DNA from: Peptostreptococcaceae bacterium oral taxon 113 str. W5053
GTDB lineage: Bacteria; Bacillota; Clostridia; Tissierellales; Peptoniphilaceae
DNA: 7,371 bases
NCBI GenBank assembly: GCA_000467935.1
Contig: KI259843.1
Location: forward strand, 1 to 7,371
Direction of reading: 5' to 3'
Both the position numbers and the translations under genes were made by a program. Under the pieces are notes generated by a model. The model searched no databases. It worked only from the letters and a program-made list of their open reading frames with translations, and was not told the DNA's origin. This document shows positions 1 through 7,188 of this stretch, piece after piece. Position 1 is the first letter of the stretch. Each line of letters begins with the position of its first letter.

Positions 1-2
1 AA

Positions 3-39
3 AGGAGGACTTCTACACTTTGGCGTAAAATGTCCTCTT
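3..39 (-). terminator. Hairpin at the window edge, possible terminator
   Basis: On the minus strand GAGGAC (37-32) pairs with GTCCTC (10-5). After one bulged base, TTTTAC (30-25) pairs with GTAGAA (16-11) with one G-U pair, leaving an 8-base loop. The 3' arm is followed by CTTT at the window edge, so a U-tract may continue outside. It lies downstream of the transporter operon and could end its transcript. It could instead be part of the leader of a gene beyond the window. The fold is seen directly; the function is inferred. Confidence 0.4.
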
Positions 40-96
40 AGGTTAAAAACTAATACTTTATATGATTTTCTACTTTGTTGGTTCTGATAAAATGAT

Positions 97-195
97 ATTG
101 CTATGTGTAAGCAATTACAAACATAAAAAAGGATAAATATATCTTATGCTAATAACAGAATTTGATGTTCCCATTATTTATCCCTCCATTGCTTA
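97..195 (-). promoter_or_regulatory. Nested inverted repeats resembling an attenuator or long-loop terminator
   Basis: Read on the minus strand, TAAGCAAT (195-188) is followed by GGATAAATA (183-175), a 35-base loop, TATTTATCC (139-131), a run of six T (130-125), ATTGCTTA (115-108) and AGCAAT (102-97). The 9-bp inner stem followed at once by T6 has the form of an intrinsic terminator with an unusually long loop. G-U pairing of the T run with GGAG (187-184) could extend it over an SD. ATTGCTTA can pair either with the upstream TAAGCAAT or, as ATTGCT, with the downstream AGCAAT, so two exclusive folds are possible. This suggests attenuation of a gene to the left of the window, or a terminator for the transporter operon. 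The stems are AU-rich and the function is unproven. Confidence 0.35.
115..174 (-). CDS. Candidate 19-codon leader peptide
   Basis: A minus-strand ATG (174-172) sits 7 bases after GGAGGG (187-182), an excellent SD, and opens a 19-codon frame, MGTSNSVISIRYIYPFLCL, ending in TAA at 117-115. The frame spans the loop, the 3' arm and the T6 run of the surrounding inverted repeat, and its stop touches the ATTGCTTA arm. A ribosome translating it would therefore disrupt the inner stem, as in leader peptides that control attenuators. I do not recognise the peptide. It is short enough to be chance, and the SD could be left over from a rearranged gene. No codon run points to an amino-acid sensor. Confidence 0.25.
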   Translation of the reverse strand: MGTSNSVISIRYIYPFLCL

Positions 196-236
196 ACTAC
201 ATACTTCTTCCTCCCGATTGAAATTTAACTAAAGTT

Positions 237-845
237 TTAAATTACTCCCGCTTTTTCAAAATGCTTTTTCAATATTCTCATGGAAATCCATGCCCCTAAG
301 AAGCTCGTTACAATGGTTAAGGCTACCATAGAACCATACATCTCCCAAGAACCTACCACTTGTAAGTATTGTTGTAATGCCTCATCTGTTAAATGTAAAA
401 TTTCTTTCCTCTGAACAAAATATTCTCCATGCGACATATACATTGGCAATGTAAATAAAGCAGTCTGTAATGTTGAGCCGACTACATAAGGGATTATTAT
501 TGCCTTTTTATCCTTATATTTTATTTTTGTTGCAATAATTTCTGCAATCAGCCATCCAATAATTGAAAGCCCTACACCAATGCCATTCGCTGCCATAAAT
601 CCCGGTAAAACAATGATTGTTCCCATGATAAGAAAAGATCCTGTTTTTCTCACTTTGGATACCAAAAGCATAAATGCTATTGATACAAAAAACAGAGTGA
701 TTGGAATGTTGGCAATCGTACCGAACACTGTTAATGCAGCAATTGCTCCTGTAACAAAGAAAATTAGTAACGCAACTGCTCCAAAAATACCAATGAAGAT
801 AAAATCTTTGGCATTTAGTTTGTTGTTTTTTTGAGTCTTTTCCAT
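237..845 (-). CDS. ECF transporter S component, Trep_Strep/MptD type
   Basis: This 202-residue, very hydrophobic protein has about six membrane segments, beginning near residues 15-37, 40-62, 70-87, 90-108, 118-138 and 165-188, with a basic C-terminal end (RILKKHFEKAG). Length, topology and position after an ECF ATPase and T gene fit the substrate-binding subunit of an energy-coupling factor importer. The sequence style matches the Trep_Strep (PF09605) group, which NCBI calls MptD-family putative S components. It should bind the substrate in the membrane and dock on the T subunit. The ligand of this family is not established to my knowledge. The ATG at 845 is chosen because AAGGAGGA (858-851) lies 5 bases upstream; a longer frame from a TTG at 878 would place that SD inside the gene. 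It is the last gene of the operon, 29 bp after the T gene. Confidence 0.87.
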   Translation of the reverse strand: MEKTQKNNKLNAKDFIFIGIFGAVALLIFFVTGAIAALTVFGTIANIPITLFFVSIAFMLLVSKVRKTGSFLIMGTIIVLPGFMAANGIGVGLSIIGWLIAEIIATKIKYKDKKAIIIPYVVGSTLQTALFTLPMYMSHGEYFVQRKEILHLTDEALQQYLQVVGSWEMYGSMVALTIVTSFLGAWISMRILKKHFEKAGVI

Positions 846-850
846 AAAAT

Positions 851-858
851 TCCTCCTT
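851..858 (-). promoter_or_regulatory. Ribosome binding site fixing the S-component start
   Basis: AAGGAGGA on the minus strand is a near-perfect SD, 5 bases before the ATG at 845. It rules out the in-frame TTG at 878 as the main start. It lies in the 29-bp gap between the T and S genes, so S is probably translated independently and at a high rate compared with the overlapping genes before it. Confidence 0.8.
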
Positions 859-874
859 AAATTTTTGTCTGTTA

Positions 875-1573
875 TCAAAACTGTAAGTAGAACAACATAC
901 TGACAGCAATAACCGTAAATAAAGCATATCCTGCATCAATTTTTGTAAATTTCAACGGATAAATATTTGTTCTATTTTTATAATTTTCAATTCCTCTAAG
1001 TAATACTGATGTTGACAACTCTTCCGCTACTCGAATACTCCGAAATAAAATAGGAACAATCATAAACTCCAGTGAGCGGATAGGGTGAATAAAAAACTCA
1101 ATTCCGGAAGTTCTAATTCCTCTGATTTTCAAACTATCCTTTAAGTATCCGTAATCCTCTCTTAAAGTTGGCATATATCTCAATATGACAATAAACGGAA
1201 TTGCAACAGCATTTGGAAACTTCATCGTTTGCATGGCAGATATAACATACGGCATTGAAGTCTTTCTCTTCAAAAATTCAATCATCATCACGGCAATAAC
1301 AAACTTCTGAACAAAATAGCTTATCGAAACAATTGTTAATGCCAATGTCGTATTGGGAATATGGTAAATATAGAACATCAATCCGGCAATTATTATATAA
1401 ATCACGCTATATAAAACACATTCCCGATACGCTTTTGAAGTTATTAAATATATATTGCAAATCAACAGTAAAATATGTGATGATAACGGTTTATTGATAG
1501 CAAGCCCAAGTGTGATGAAAATAAATACGATGCCAAGAACGGTTCTGGGATCTAATTCTTTTTTTACATTCAT
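875..1573 (-). CDS. ECF transporter transmembrane T component (EcfT/CbiQ family)
   Basis: This is an integral membrane coupling subunit of about 232 residues that joins an S component to the ATPases. Hydrophobic segments run through roughly residues 10-46, 51-70, 76-98, 122-133 and a C-terminal segment at 215-230. The two short Arg-Gly motifs typical of the family, which form the coupling helices contacting the ATPases, are visible as KIRG (about 149-152) and LLRG (about 191-194). The start is ambiguous. The GTG at 1582 and ATG at 1579 overlap the ATPase stop (TGA, 1581-1579), while the ATG at 1573 has the best-placed SD (AGGTGAT, 1584-1578, with its AGG core 8 bases from the ATG). All choices change the N-terminus by at most three residues. 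The overlap implies translational coupling to the ATPase gene. Its CbiQ-like fold makes the family call firm, but not the substrate. Confidence 0.9.
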   Translation of the reverse strand: MNVKKELDPRTVLGIVFIFITLGLAINKPLSSHILLLICNIYLITSKAYRECVLYSVIYIIIAGLMFYIYHIPNTTLALTIVSISYFVQKFVIAVMMIEFLKRKTSMPYVISAMQTMKFPNAVAIPFIVILRYMPTLREDYGYLKDSLKIRGIRTSGIEFFIHPIRSLEFMIVPILFRSIRVAEELSTSVLLRGIENYKNRTNIYPLKFTKIDAGYALFTVIAVSMLFYLQF

Positions 1574-1578
1574 TTTCA

Positions 1579-3048
1579 TCACCTGCCTTTACTCAAAATT
1601 TTCCAAAGTTTCTTCTTGGTATCATTATTTAATTTAAAATCAGCCTCTATACTTCCATTTTGGAAATAAATTATTCTATTGCATACTGACAATAAGAATT
1701 CATAATCATGAGAGATTACAAATAAAACTTTATCAGCATCGGAAATTCCCAAAATGCTTTTTGATACTAAATCCATCGAATTTTTATCTAATCCGCTCGT
1801 AGGCTCGTCAAAAAATATCACTTTACTCTCGCTACTTACCGCAGTTGCAATGGTCAATCTTTGTTTCTGTCCCCTTGACAGAGTCATAGGATGTCTATCT
1901 TCAAAATCTGAAATTCCAAACTTTGATAAAATTTTATTTTTCTCCTCATCTGCAAGTTTTACATTAGGTTTTCCAATGCTAAGCTCTTCCTTTACGCTTC
2001 CTGCAAAAAGCTGAAAATCAGAATCCTGCATAACGAAATAGACCTTCCCTAATCTTTTTTTATATTTGAGTTTTTTACCTTGAAGAAATATACTTCCATT
2101 TTTTTCCTTTAACAAACCTGCACAAAGTCTACCAAAAGTCGTTTTTCCGACTCCATTTTCACCTATAATTCCTATAATTTCATTACCAAATGCGGTGATT
2201 GATATATCCTTTAAGATACTGTAATTTTCTGTTTTGGAATGAAAGTATGAGAGCTTTTTAACTTCCAATATAGATGTTTCCTCTATCTTAGACTCTTTCT
2301 GATTTACAACTTCTAAATCATTCAAATACAGACTTCTAATATCTCGATGTTCACTCTGTATCTCTATTAGATATTGTGAAGAATATTCTCCTTCAATTTT
2401 TCCATCATTAAGTACAATGATACGATCCAATAGCTCCGTAAGATAAAACAATCTATGCTCTAAAACCACTATTGTTTTTCCGGTTTTTTTTAATTCTCTT
2501 AAAATATCTCTTAAATCAAAAATAGATTGAATGTCTAAATTCGCAGTAGGTTCATCGAACAAATAAATATCCGGTTTCATAGCATAACAGGATGCAATTG
2601 CCACCTTTTGTTTTTCTCCACTGGAAAGCTTAAAAATACTTTTTTCTTTTAAGTGTTCTATACCGAAAATCTGTAAGCTGTTTTTAACACGCTGTTTTAT
2701 CTCATCTTTGTTCAAACATCTATTGCATAAACCAAAAGCAACTTCATTAAATGGATCCATCATAAAAAACTGACTTCTCGGATCTTGAAATACAGTTCCT
2801 ACCTGATTGCCTATCTTAGAAAGCTCCAAATCATTGATTTTCTCCCCATTGATATATGCTTCACCTGTTAAAGTACCCTCATAATAATGTGAGATAAGCC
2901 CGTTAATTACTGAAGTAAGTGTAGTTTTTCCGCTGCCACTTTTCCCTGTAATTACAACAAACTCACCTTTTTTTATATTTAAGTTTATGTCATCGAGGAT
3001 TTTTTCATTAGAATTTGTAGTATATGAAATATTCTTAAGAATTATCAT
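1579..3048 (-). CDS. Fused double-domain ECF transporter ATPase (EcfA-EcfA fusion)
   Basis: This 489-residue protein has two complete nucleotide-binding domains. Domain 1 has Walker A GKSGSGKTT (35-43), Q-loop VFQD (86-89), signature LSSGEKQ (141-147), Walker B LFDEP (163-167) and switch His198. Domain 2 has Walker A GENGVGKTT (296-304), Q-loop MQD with Gln341, signature LSRGQKQ (390-396), FFDEP (412-416) and His447. All catalytic residues look intact in both, and the LSSGE and LSRGQ variants are usual for ECF ATPases. Many Firmicutes encode two separate EcfA proteins; here both halves are in one chain, as in YkoD-like proteins. It should power uptake through the T and S proteins encoded just downstream. 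Its ATG follows the preceding stop by 2 bp, and its SD, GAGGTG (3059-3054), is formed by the last codons of the upstream transporter gene. Confidence 0.94.
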   Translation of the reverse strand: MIILKNISYTTNSNEKILDDINLNIKKGEFVVITGKSGSGKTTLTSVINGLISHYYEGTLTGEAYINGEKINDLELSKIGNQVGTVFQDPRSQFFMMDPFNEVAFGLCNRCLNKDEIKQRVKNSLQIFGIEHLKEKSIFKLSSGEKQKVAIASCYAMKPDIYLFDEPTANLDIQSIFDLRDILRELKKTGKTIVVLEHRLFYLTELLDRIIVLNDGKIEGEYSSQYLIEIQSEHRDIRSLYLNDLEVVNQKESKIEETSILEVKKLSYFHSKTENYSILKDISITAFGNEIIGIIGENGVGKTTFGRLCAGLLKEKNGSIFLQGKKLKYKKRLGKVYFVMQDSDFQLFAGSVKEELSIGKPNVKLADEEKNKILSKFGISDFEDRHPMTLSRGQKQRLTIATAVSSESKVIFFDEPTSGLDKNSMDLVSKSILGISDADKVLFVISHDYEFLLSVCNRIIYFQNGSIEADFKLNNDTKKKLWKILSKGR

Positions 3049-3050
3049 GA

Positions 3051-4760
3051 CTACACCTCATACTGTGCTTTCCATAATTTTTTGTAGTACCCATCTTTCT
3101 CTAAAAGTTCCCTGTGCTTTCCTTTTTCCAATAGTTTTCCTTTTTGGAACACAAGAATTTGATCTGCCTTTTGAATGGTTCTTAAATGATGAGCAATCAC
3201 AATGACAGTTCTGTCCTTTGCAAGCTCTGTAATGGCATCTTGTATCAGCGACTCATTGACAGGGTCAACATTACTTGTCATCTCATCAAGAATTAAAATC
3301 GGTGCATCTTTCAGAAACGCTCTTGCAATGGATATTCTCTGTCTTTGTCCGCCTGACAATATTCCGCCGTTTTCGCCAATATCCATTTCATAACCTTCAG
3401 GCAAACTCATAATAAAATCATGGATTCTTGCTTTCTTTGCAGCTTTGATGATTTCTTCTTTTGTTGCCCCTTTTTTTCCTACTCTGATATTTTCCTCAAT
3501 CGTATTATCAAACAGTTGAACATTCTGCATAACAATGCTGATACGATCCAAAAGTTCATCATAAGGAATATCTCTAATATCCACACCGCCAAGTGTAATT
3601 TTGCCTTGCTGCACATCATAAAATCTTAATAACAGGTTAGTTATCGTCGTCTTGCCACTTCCTGACTCACCAACCAGTGCAGTCATTGTTTTTTCATCAA
3701 TATCAAAACTTAAATTTTCCATTTTGAACTCATCTTTTTCATAGGAAAAACCAATGTTCTCAAAAGCTATATCATTATCTTTCGGAATAATCCCATCCAC
3801 TTTATCCGGTATTACATCTGCATATAAAATTCTTGAAAGTCTTTCATAACTGTCCACCGCCGAAACATAGTACATATAGTGTTGTTCCATAGAAGCGAAC
3901 GGCTTATAAAACTCTTTTGAAATTACCGCAAAGATAATAAAATTAAGTACATCAAGATTTCCCTTTACAACAAATATTGTTCCTGCAATTAAAAGAACCA
4001 AATATCCAATATCCAGTAAAAACCCAAATATAGATAATTGTTTTGCCTTAAATCTTGAAGCTGATTTACTTGTTTCTCCAAACTTCTTTGTTTTATTCAT
4101 AAGCTCATTATCCAAGCTCTTATTGTTTGAAAAACTCTTTAATACAGGTATTCCTCTCACATATTCAACAAATAGGCTAACCATATCAAGAAGGCTTAAG
4201 TTGTTCTGATTTTCTATTTTTTCAGATTGCTTAATTGTCATATATAGAAAGGCAAGTGCAATTGGAACGGATACTGCCATTATCAGTGCCAACTTTATAT
4301 CAATATTTGCAAGACCAACAAATACGACTGCACCTATCAAAAAATCACCAAACATTCTTGACCACATATGTCCTACAACAAGGGACATATTATCAACATC
4401 TTTGTGTAAAATTGTATTTATTTCCCCAAGTCGTTCATTGGTATAAAATCCCAAACTGAATTTCTTTAATTTGATAATCATGCGTTCTCTTATTTGCTGA
4501 ACAATATCAAAACCTGCACTATGCTTTTTCATATCCGCAACCATGTTACAAATACCTTTGAAGACTACAAGTAATCCAATCGCAATAAAATATTTATAAA
4601 GCATATCTAAACTCGTCCCATCAAATATCTGAAACAGTATAGAAAATACGATAACAATCATAGCTATGGAGCTTAGTCCATAAAGGGCAAAGAATACACT
4701 TGATATAATCAAATCTCTCTTCCCGGTTTTTGTAAGTAGTTTTAACATTTCTCTAAACAT
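3051..4760 (-). CDS. ABC half-transporter with exporter fold, second subunit (YbtPQ/IrtAB-like pair)
   Basis: This 569-residue protein has an N-terminal six-helix membrane domain of the type I exporter fold (about 15-300) and a C-terminal ATPase domain (about 330-565). The ATPase carries Walker A GESGSGKTT (364-372), Gln412, signature LSGGQRQR (468-475), Walker B ILILDE with Glu493, and switch His524. Both ATP-site motif sets are consensus, so nothing marks it as a degenerate partner. It should form a heterodimer with the protein encoded immediately upstream. That gene's stop overlaps this ATG by 8 bp (4753-4760), and an SD (AGAGGTG, 4777-4771) lies inside its 3' end. YbtPQ and IrtAB show that exporter-fold pairs can import siderophores. 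The ECF genes directly downstream favour uptake here, but efflux of a drug, peptide or lipid cannot be excluded. Confidence 0.92.
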   Translation of the reverse strand: MFREMLKLLTKTGKRDLIISSVFFALYGLSSIAMIVIVFSILFQIFDGTSLDMLYKYFIAIGLLVVFKGICNMVADMKKHSAGFDIVQQIRERMIIKLKKFSLGFYTNERLGEINTILHKDVDNMSLVVGHMWSRMFGDFLIGAVVFVGLANIDIKLALIMAVSVPIALAFLYMTIKQSEKIENQNNLSLLDMVSLFVEYVRGIPVLKSFSNNKSLDNELMNKTKKFGETSKSASRFKAKQLSIFGFLLDIGYLVLLIAGTIFVVKGNLDVLNFIIFAVISKEFYKPFASMEQHYMYYVSAVDSYERLSRILYADVIPDKVDGIIPKDNDIAFENIGFSYEKDEFKMENLSFDIDEKTMTALVGESGSGKTTITNLLLRFYDVQQGKITLGGVDIRDIPYDELLDRISIVMQNVQLFDNTIEENIRVGKKGATKEEIIKAAKKARIHDFIMSLPEGYEMDIGENGGILSGGQRQRISIARAFLKDAPILILDEMTSNVDPVNESLIQDAITELAKDRTVIVIAHHLRTIQKADQILVFQKGKLLEKGKHRELLEKDGYYKKLWKAQYEV

Positions 4761-6492
4761 TTTCTGTTACCACCTCTTTCAAATTCCATCTATCTACCTT
4801 GTTCTGTGCTTCCACCATATCCTTATAAAAATCACATCTTTTCATCAGCTCTTCATGGCTTCCTGCATCAAGAACAACACCCTTATCCATAACTATAATT
4901 TGGTCTGAATCTCTAATCGTGTTTAGATGATGAGCAATTGTAATGATGGTTTTATCCTTACTTAAATCATCAATCGCTTCACCTATTAGTCTTTCATTTT
5001 CACTATCAACAGCTGCCATTGCCTCATCTAATATTAAAATCGGTGCATTTTTAAGTATCATTCTTGCTATGGAGATTCTTTGTTTTTCTCCACCGGATAA
5101 CTTAACTCCCATTTCACCTATTCGTGTTTCATATCCATTTGGTAAAGCAGAAATAAAATCATGGCATCTTGCTTTTTTAGCAGCTTCTATGACTTCTTCT
5201 TTTGTTGCATTTAGTTTTCCGATTGCTATATTTTCAAAAATACTTAAATCAAAAAGGATAACTTCTTGTTGCACACTACCAATCAGCATTGAGATATTTT
5301 CTTGACTATATTCTTTTATATCTTTTTCATTTATCAGTATTTGTCCTTCGTCTGCATCCCAAAATCCCATAAGCAAATTAGATACGGTACTTTTCCCACA
5401 ACCGCTTGCCCCTACAAAGGCATTCAAGCTATTTTTCTTAAAAGTCAAATTGATATCTTTAAGCTCAAAACCATCTTTTCCGTATGCAAAATTCACATCT
5501 TTAAATTCTATGTTTCCAAATTCTAAACCTTGTTCTGTCTTTTTGTTTGGAAGTGGAACTGTTAAAACTTTTCCAATCGCCTTTAATGCCTCCCTAAACA
5601 CAATAGAAAAATGTTGCAATGTAGCTGTCTTACTTATAGATGCAGTAAAAGCAGATGATAAAATTATTGCAAGAATAAAATTAGGTGTTGTAATATTTCT
5701 ATAGTAAAGAAATATGCTTCCTAAAATCATGACAATAACTACTCCAATTTCCATAAATATGTCAATGAGTCCCATTGGAATTGTAATTGCTCCCATGCTC
5801 TTTTTAACCCAGTAAATATATTCCCTTGCCGTTTTTAATGTTCTTTCACTAATCTCCTCTTCTTTAGCAAAAGCCTTAATAACAGAAATATTTTTTACAT
5901 ATTCCATTAGCTCTTCTCTCATCTTGTTTTCATGGTTAAAGTAAATAGCAAAGTTTTTATCCATTGTTTTCTGTGAAAGAACTTTTACCAAATACATGAG
6001 TGGAACTCCAGCAATCATACCAAGTGCAAGACGCCAATCCACAAAAATCATGGCTATGAAAATGATAGTAGGCAGAAGTGTAACTGACATTATTTCAGGA
6101 AGACCATGGGCAAGGTATACTTCCACTTGCTCTACATCATGCTGAACAATGTTGGTAAGTTCTCCAGTGTTATGTTCTTTAAAGAATCCCAAACTTAGTT
6201 TTTTCAAATGCCCAATAATATCTACCCTAAGTTCTGTCAATTTTTCGTATGCTTTCTCATGAGCAACCTTTGTTGCAAAATAGTAAAACACGCCTTTTAA
6301 TACAAACGATATAAAGATTACCAAGAATATATACTTTAAATTACCTTCGTTAATATTGTTTGCAATTAAGGAACTAATCAAATATACAAGTAAGATTTGT
6401 GGTATCAAATCAAATACTATTTTTAAAGCAAGAAGTGAATTGGATAAGCCGTTTTTCCCAATCACTTTTTTTCTTAATTCTTTTTCCGGCAT
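4753..6492 (-). CDS. ABC half-transporter with exporter fold, first subunit (YbtPQ/IrtAB-like pair)
   Basis: This 579-residue protein has the same layout as its downstream partner: membrane helices over about residues 20-290 and an ATPase domain from about 325. Motifs are Walker A GASGCGKST (361-369), Q-loop QQE with Gln409, signature LSGGEKQR (465-472), Walker B LILDE with Glu490, and switch His521. The D-loop reads AAVD instead of the common SALD. The two subunits are clearly related but divergent, as expected of a heterodimer. The ATG at 6492 is preferred because AAAGGAG (6507-6501) is 8 bases upstream; a frame from the TTG at 6510 would swallow this SD. This is the first gene after tetR and its operator-like palindrome, so it is probably the first gene under TetR control. 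Direction of transport and substrate are not visible in the sequence. Confidence 0.92.
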   Translation of the reverse strand: MPEKELRKKVIGKNGLSNSLLALKIVFDLIPQILLVYLISSLIANNINEGNLKYIFLVIFISFVLKGVFYYFATKVAHEKAYEKLTELRVDIIGHLKKLSLGFFKEHNTGELTNIVQHDVEQVEVYLAHGLPEIMSVTLLPTIIFIAMIFVDWRLALGMIAGVPLMYLVKVLSQKTMDKNFAIYFNHENKMREELMEYVKNISVIKAFAKEEEISERTLKTAREYIYWVKKSMGAITIPMGLIDIFMEIGVVIVMILGSIFLYYRNITTPNFILAIILSSAFTASISKTATLQHFSIVFREALKAIGKVLTVPLPNKKTEQGLEFGNIEFKDVNFAYGKDGFELKDINLTFKKNSLNAFVGASGCGKSTVSNLLMGFWDADEGQILINEKDIKEYSQENISMLIGSVQQEVILFDLSIFENIAIGKLNATKEEVIEAAKKARCHDFISALPNGYETRIGEMGVKLSGGEKQRISIARMILKNAPILILDEAMAAVDSENERLIGEAIDDLSKDKTIITIAHHLNTIRDSDQIIVMDKGVVLDAGSHEELMKRCDFYKDMVEAQNKVDRWNLKEVVTENV

Positions 6493-6500
6493 GAACAACT

Positions 6501-6507
6501 CTCCTTT
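6501..6507 (-). promoter_or_regulatory. Ribosome binding site fixing the first transporter start
   Basis: AAAGGAG on the minus strand lies 8 bases before the ATG at 6492 and marks that codon as the start. It also lies only about ten bases downstream of the candidate -10 box at 6522-6517, so a transcript from that promoter would have a very short leader. Confidence 0.75.
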
Positions 6508-6516
6508 CAAAATTGA

Positions 6517-6544
6517 ATAATATTGAATTATAATTCAATATTAA
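6517..6544 (-). promoter_or_regulatory. Candidate promoter for the transporter operon, embedded in the operator
   Basis: On the minus strand TTAATA (6544-6539) and TATTAT (6522-6517) are separated by 16 bp. The -10 box is identical to that of the tetR promoter, and the -35 box matches TTGACA at 4 of 6 positions. A second possible -10, a perfect TATAAT, lies at 6532-6527 but has no good -35. Either would be blocked by a repressor bound to the palindrome at 6518-6543. Transcription may also read through from tetR. Confidence 0.45.
6518..6543. promoter_or_regulatory. 26-bp perfect palindrome, probable TetR operator
   Basis: The half TAATATTGAATTA (6518-6530) is followed by its exact reverse complement (6531-6543). 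It has no GC-rich stem or T-run of a terminator, and it lies between the regulator gene and the first transporter gene. TetR dimers typically bind such palindromes next to their own genes. The 10-bp half-site AATATTGAAT recurs in the tetR promoter, which supports a shared operator. The palindrome is seen directly; binding is inferred. Confidence 0.7.
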
Positions 6545-6555
6545 GGTTTAAAGTA

Positions 6556-6587
6556 AGACTTTGCTGATTACACAAAGTCTATTTTTT
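6556..6587 (+). terminator. Hairpin with a plus-strand T-run between tetR and the transporters
   Basis: AGACTTTG (6556-6563) and CAAAGTCT (6573-6580) form a perfect 8-bp stem with a 9-base loop. On the plus strand it is followed by A and six T (6582-6587), the form of an intrinsic terminator for antisense transcription. On the minus strand, the direction of the genes, it is followed only by a weak TACTTT, so it may attenuate tetR read-through only partly. Confidence 0.35.
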
Positions 6588-6595
6588 AGTGCTAA

Positions 6596-7168
6596 TTATA
6601 AGGATTCCACTCCCTTGTAATAACACCTTGCAATGAGTTTTAGCATATCTTTTGCCCACTTTTCACTTTGATAGTGCCTTGCTATTTCAAGAAGCCCCTC
6701 TGTAAAGTTACTGGCTAAAATATGGGCAAGCATTGGATCATATTCCTGTTTCGATTGTCTTTTTAAACTTACTTCAATATGAACCTGCATTTGAGATATG
6801 AGTTTTTGTTTTGCTTCTGTATGCTTTGTACCTGAGCTCTTATCCATTAAAATAATTAACTTCTTACGCTCTTTTAAAAGTTCATGAATATAATTTTCTC
6901 CAACTTCATCAAACCTTTCAGAAGCAGAACCTTTTTCCAAAGATTCTTCCTCATTAAAAGCTGACTCGAAGTTTATATAAACAGAACTTACTACTGCATC
7001 AAACAAAACTTCCTTGTTTTTGAAATAGGTATAAATTAGTGCCACAGGAATATCTGCTTCTTTTGCAATTTCTGTTAATTTGGCACCTCTATAATCCTTT
7101 TTATAAAATACTTTTTCTGCTGCTTCGAGTATTCTATTTCTAACTTCTTCTTTTAATACTTGTGCCAT
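6596..7168 (-). CDS. TetR/AcrR-family transcriptional regulator
   Basis: This 190-residue protein begins with the TetR DNA-binding domain. Helix 1 is around residues 9-22, and the helix-turn-helix at about 29-48 (KLTEIAKEADIPVALIYTYF) is followed by the usual FKNKEVLFDAV. The rest is a helical ligand-binding and dimer domain too variable to identify an inducer. Length is normal for the family. The ATG at 7168 is preceded by AGAGG (7179-7175), 6 bases away. It is transcribed in the same direction as the transporter genes and lies 103 bp before them. Operator-like half-sites occur both in its own promoter and in that gap, so it probably represses itself and the transporter operon and is released by a small ligand, perhaps the transported compound. 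An iron regulator of the DtxR or Fur type is not seen here. Confidence 0.93.
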   Translation of the reverse strand: MAQVLKEEVRNRILEAAEKVFYKKDYRGAKLTEIAKEADIPVALIYTYFKNKEVLFDAVVSSVYINFESAFNEEESLEKGSASERFDEVGENYIHELLKERKKLIILMDKSSGTKHTEAKQKLISQMQVHIEVSLKRQSKQEYDPMLAHILASNFTEGLLEIARHYQSEKWAKDMLKLIARCYYKGVESL

Positions 7169-7188
7169 AGCACACCTCTTTCTATACT

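Noticed and set aside
846..878. N-terminal extension of the S component from the TTG at 878
   Set aside because: The extension would place a near-perfect SD (858-851) inside the gene; the ATG at 845 is far better supported.
514..939. 141-codon minus-strand frame overlapping the S and T genes
   Set aside because: It is shifted against the clearly membrane-protein frame of the S gene, rich in Cys, Trp and Tyr as expected of a wrong frame, and has no SD.
4943..5305. 120-codon plus-strand ORF opposite the first half-transporter
   Set aside because: It is antisense to a conserved ATPase domain, has low-complexity Ser/Ile/Leu-rich content and lacks an SD or neighbours. The same kind of mirror ORF appears opposite the other ATPase domains (1754-2014, 3202-3393).
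6493..6510. N-terminal extension of the first half-transporter from the TTG at 6510
   Set aside because: It begins just upstream of AAAGGAG, which serves the ATG at 6492. The extra residues MKGELF are a translated SD region.
6518..6543. Palindrome as an intrinsic terminator
   Set aside because: The stem is almost entirely AT and has no T-run after it; position and recurrence of the half-site fit an operator better.
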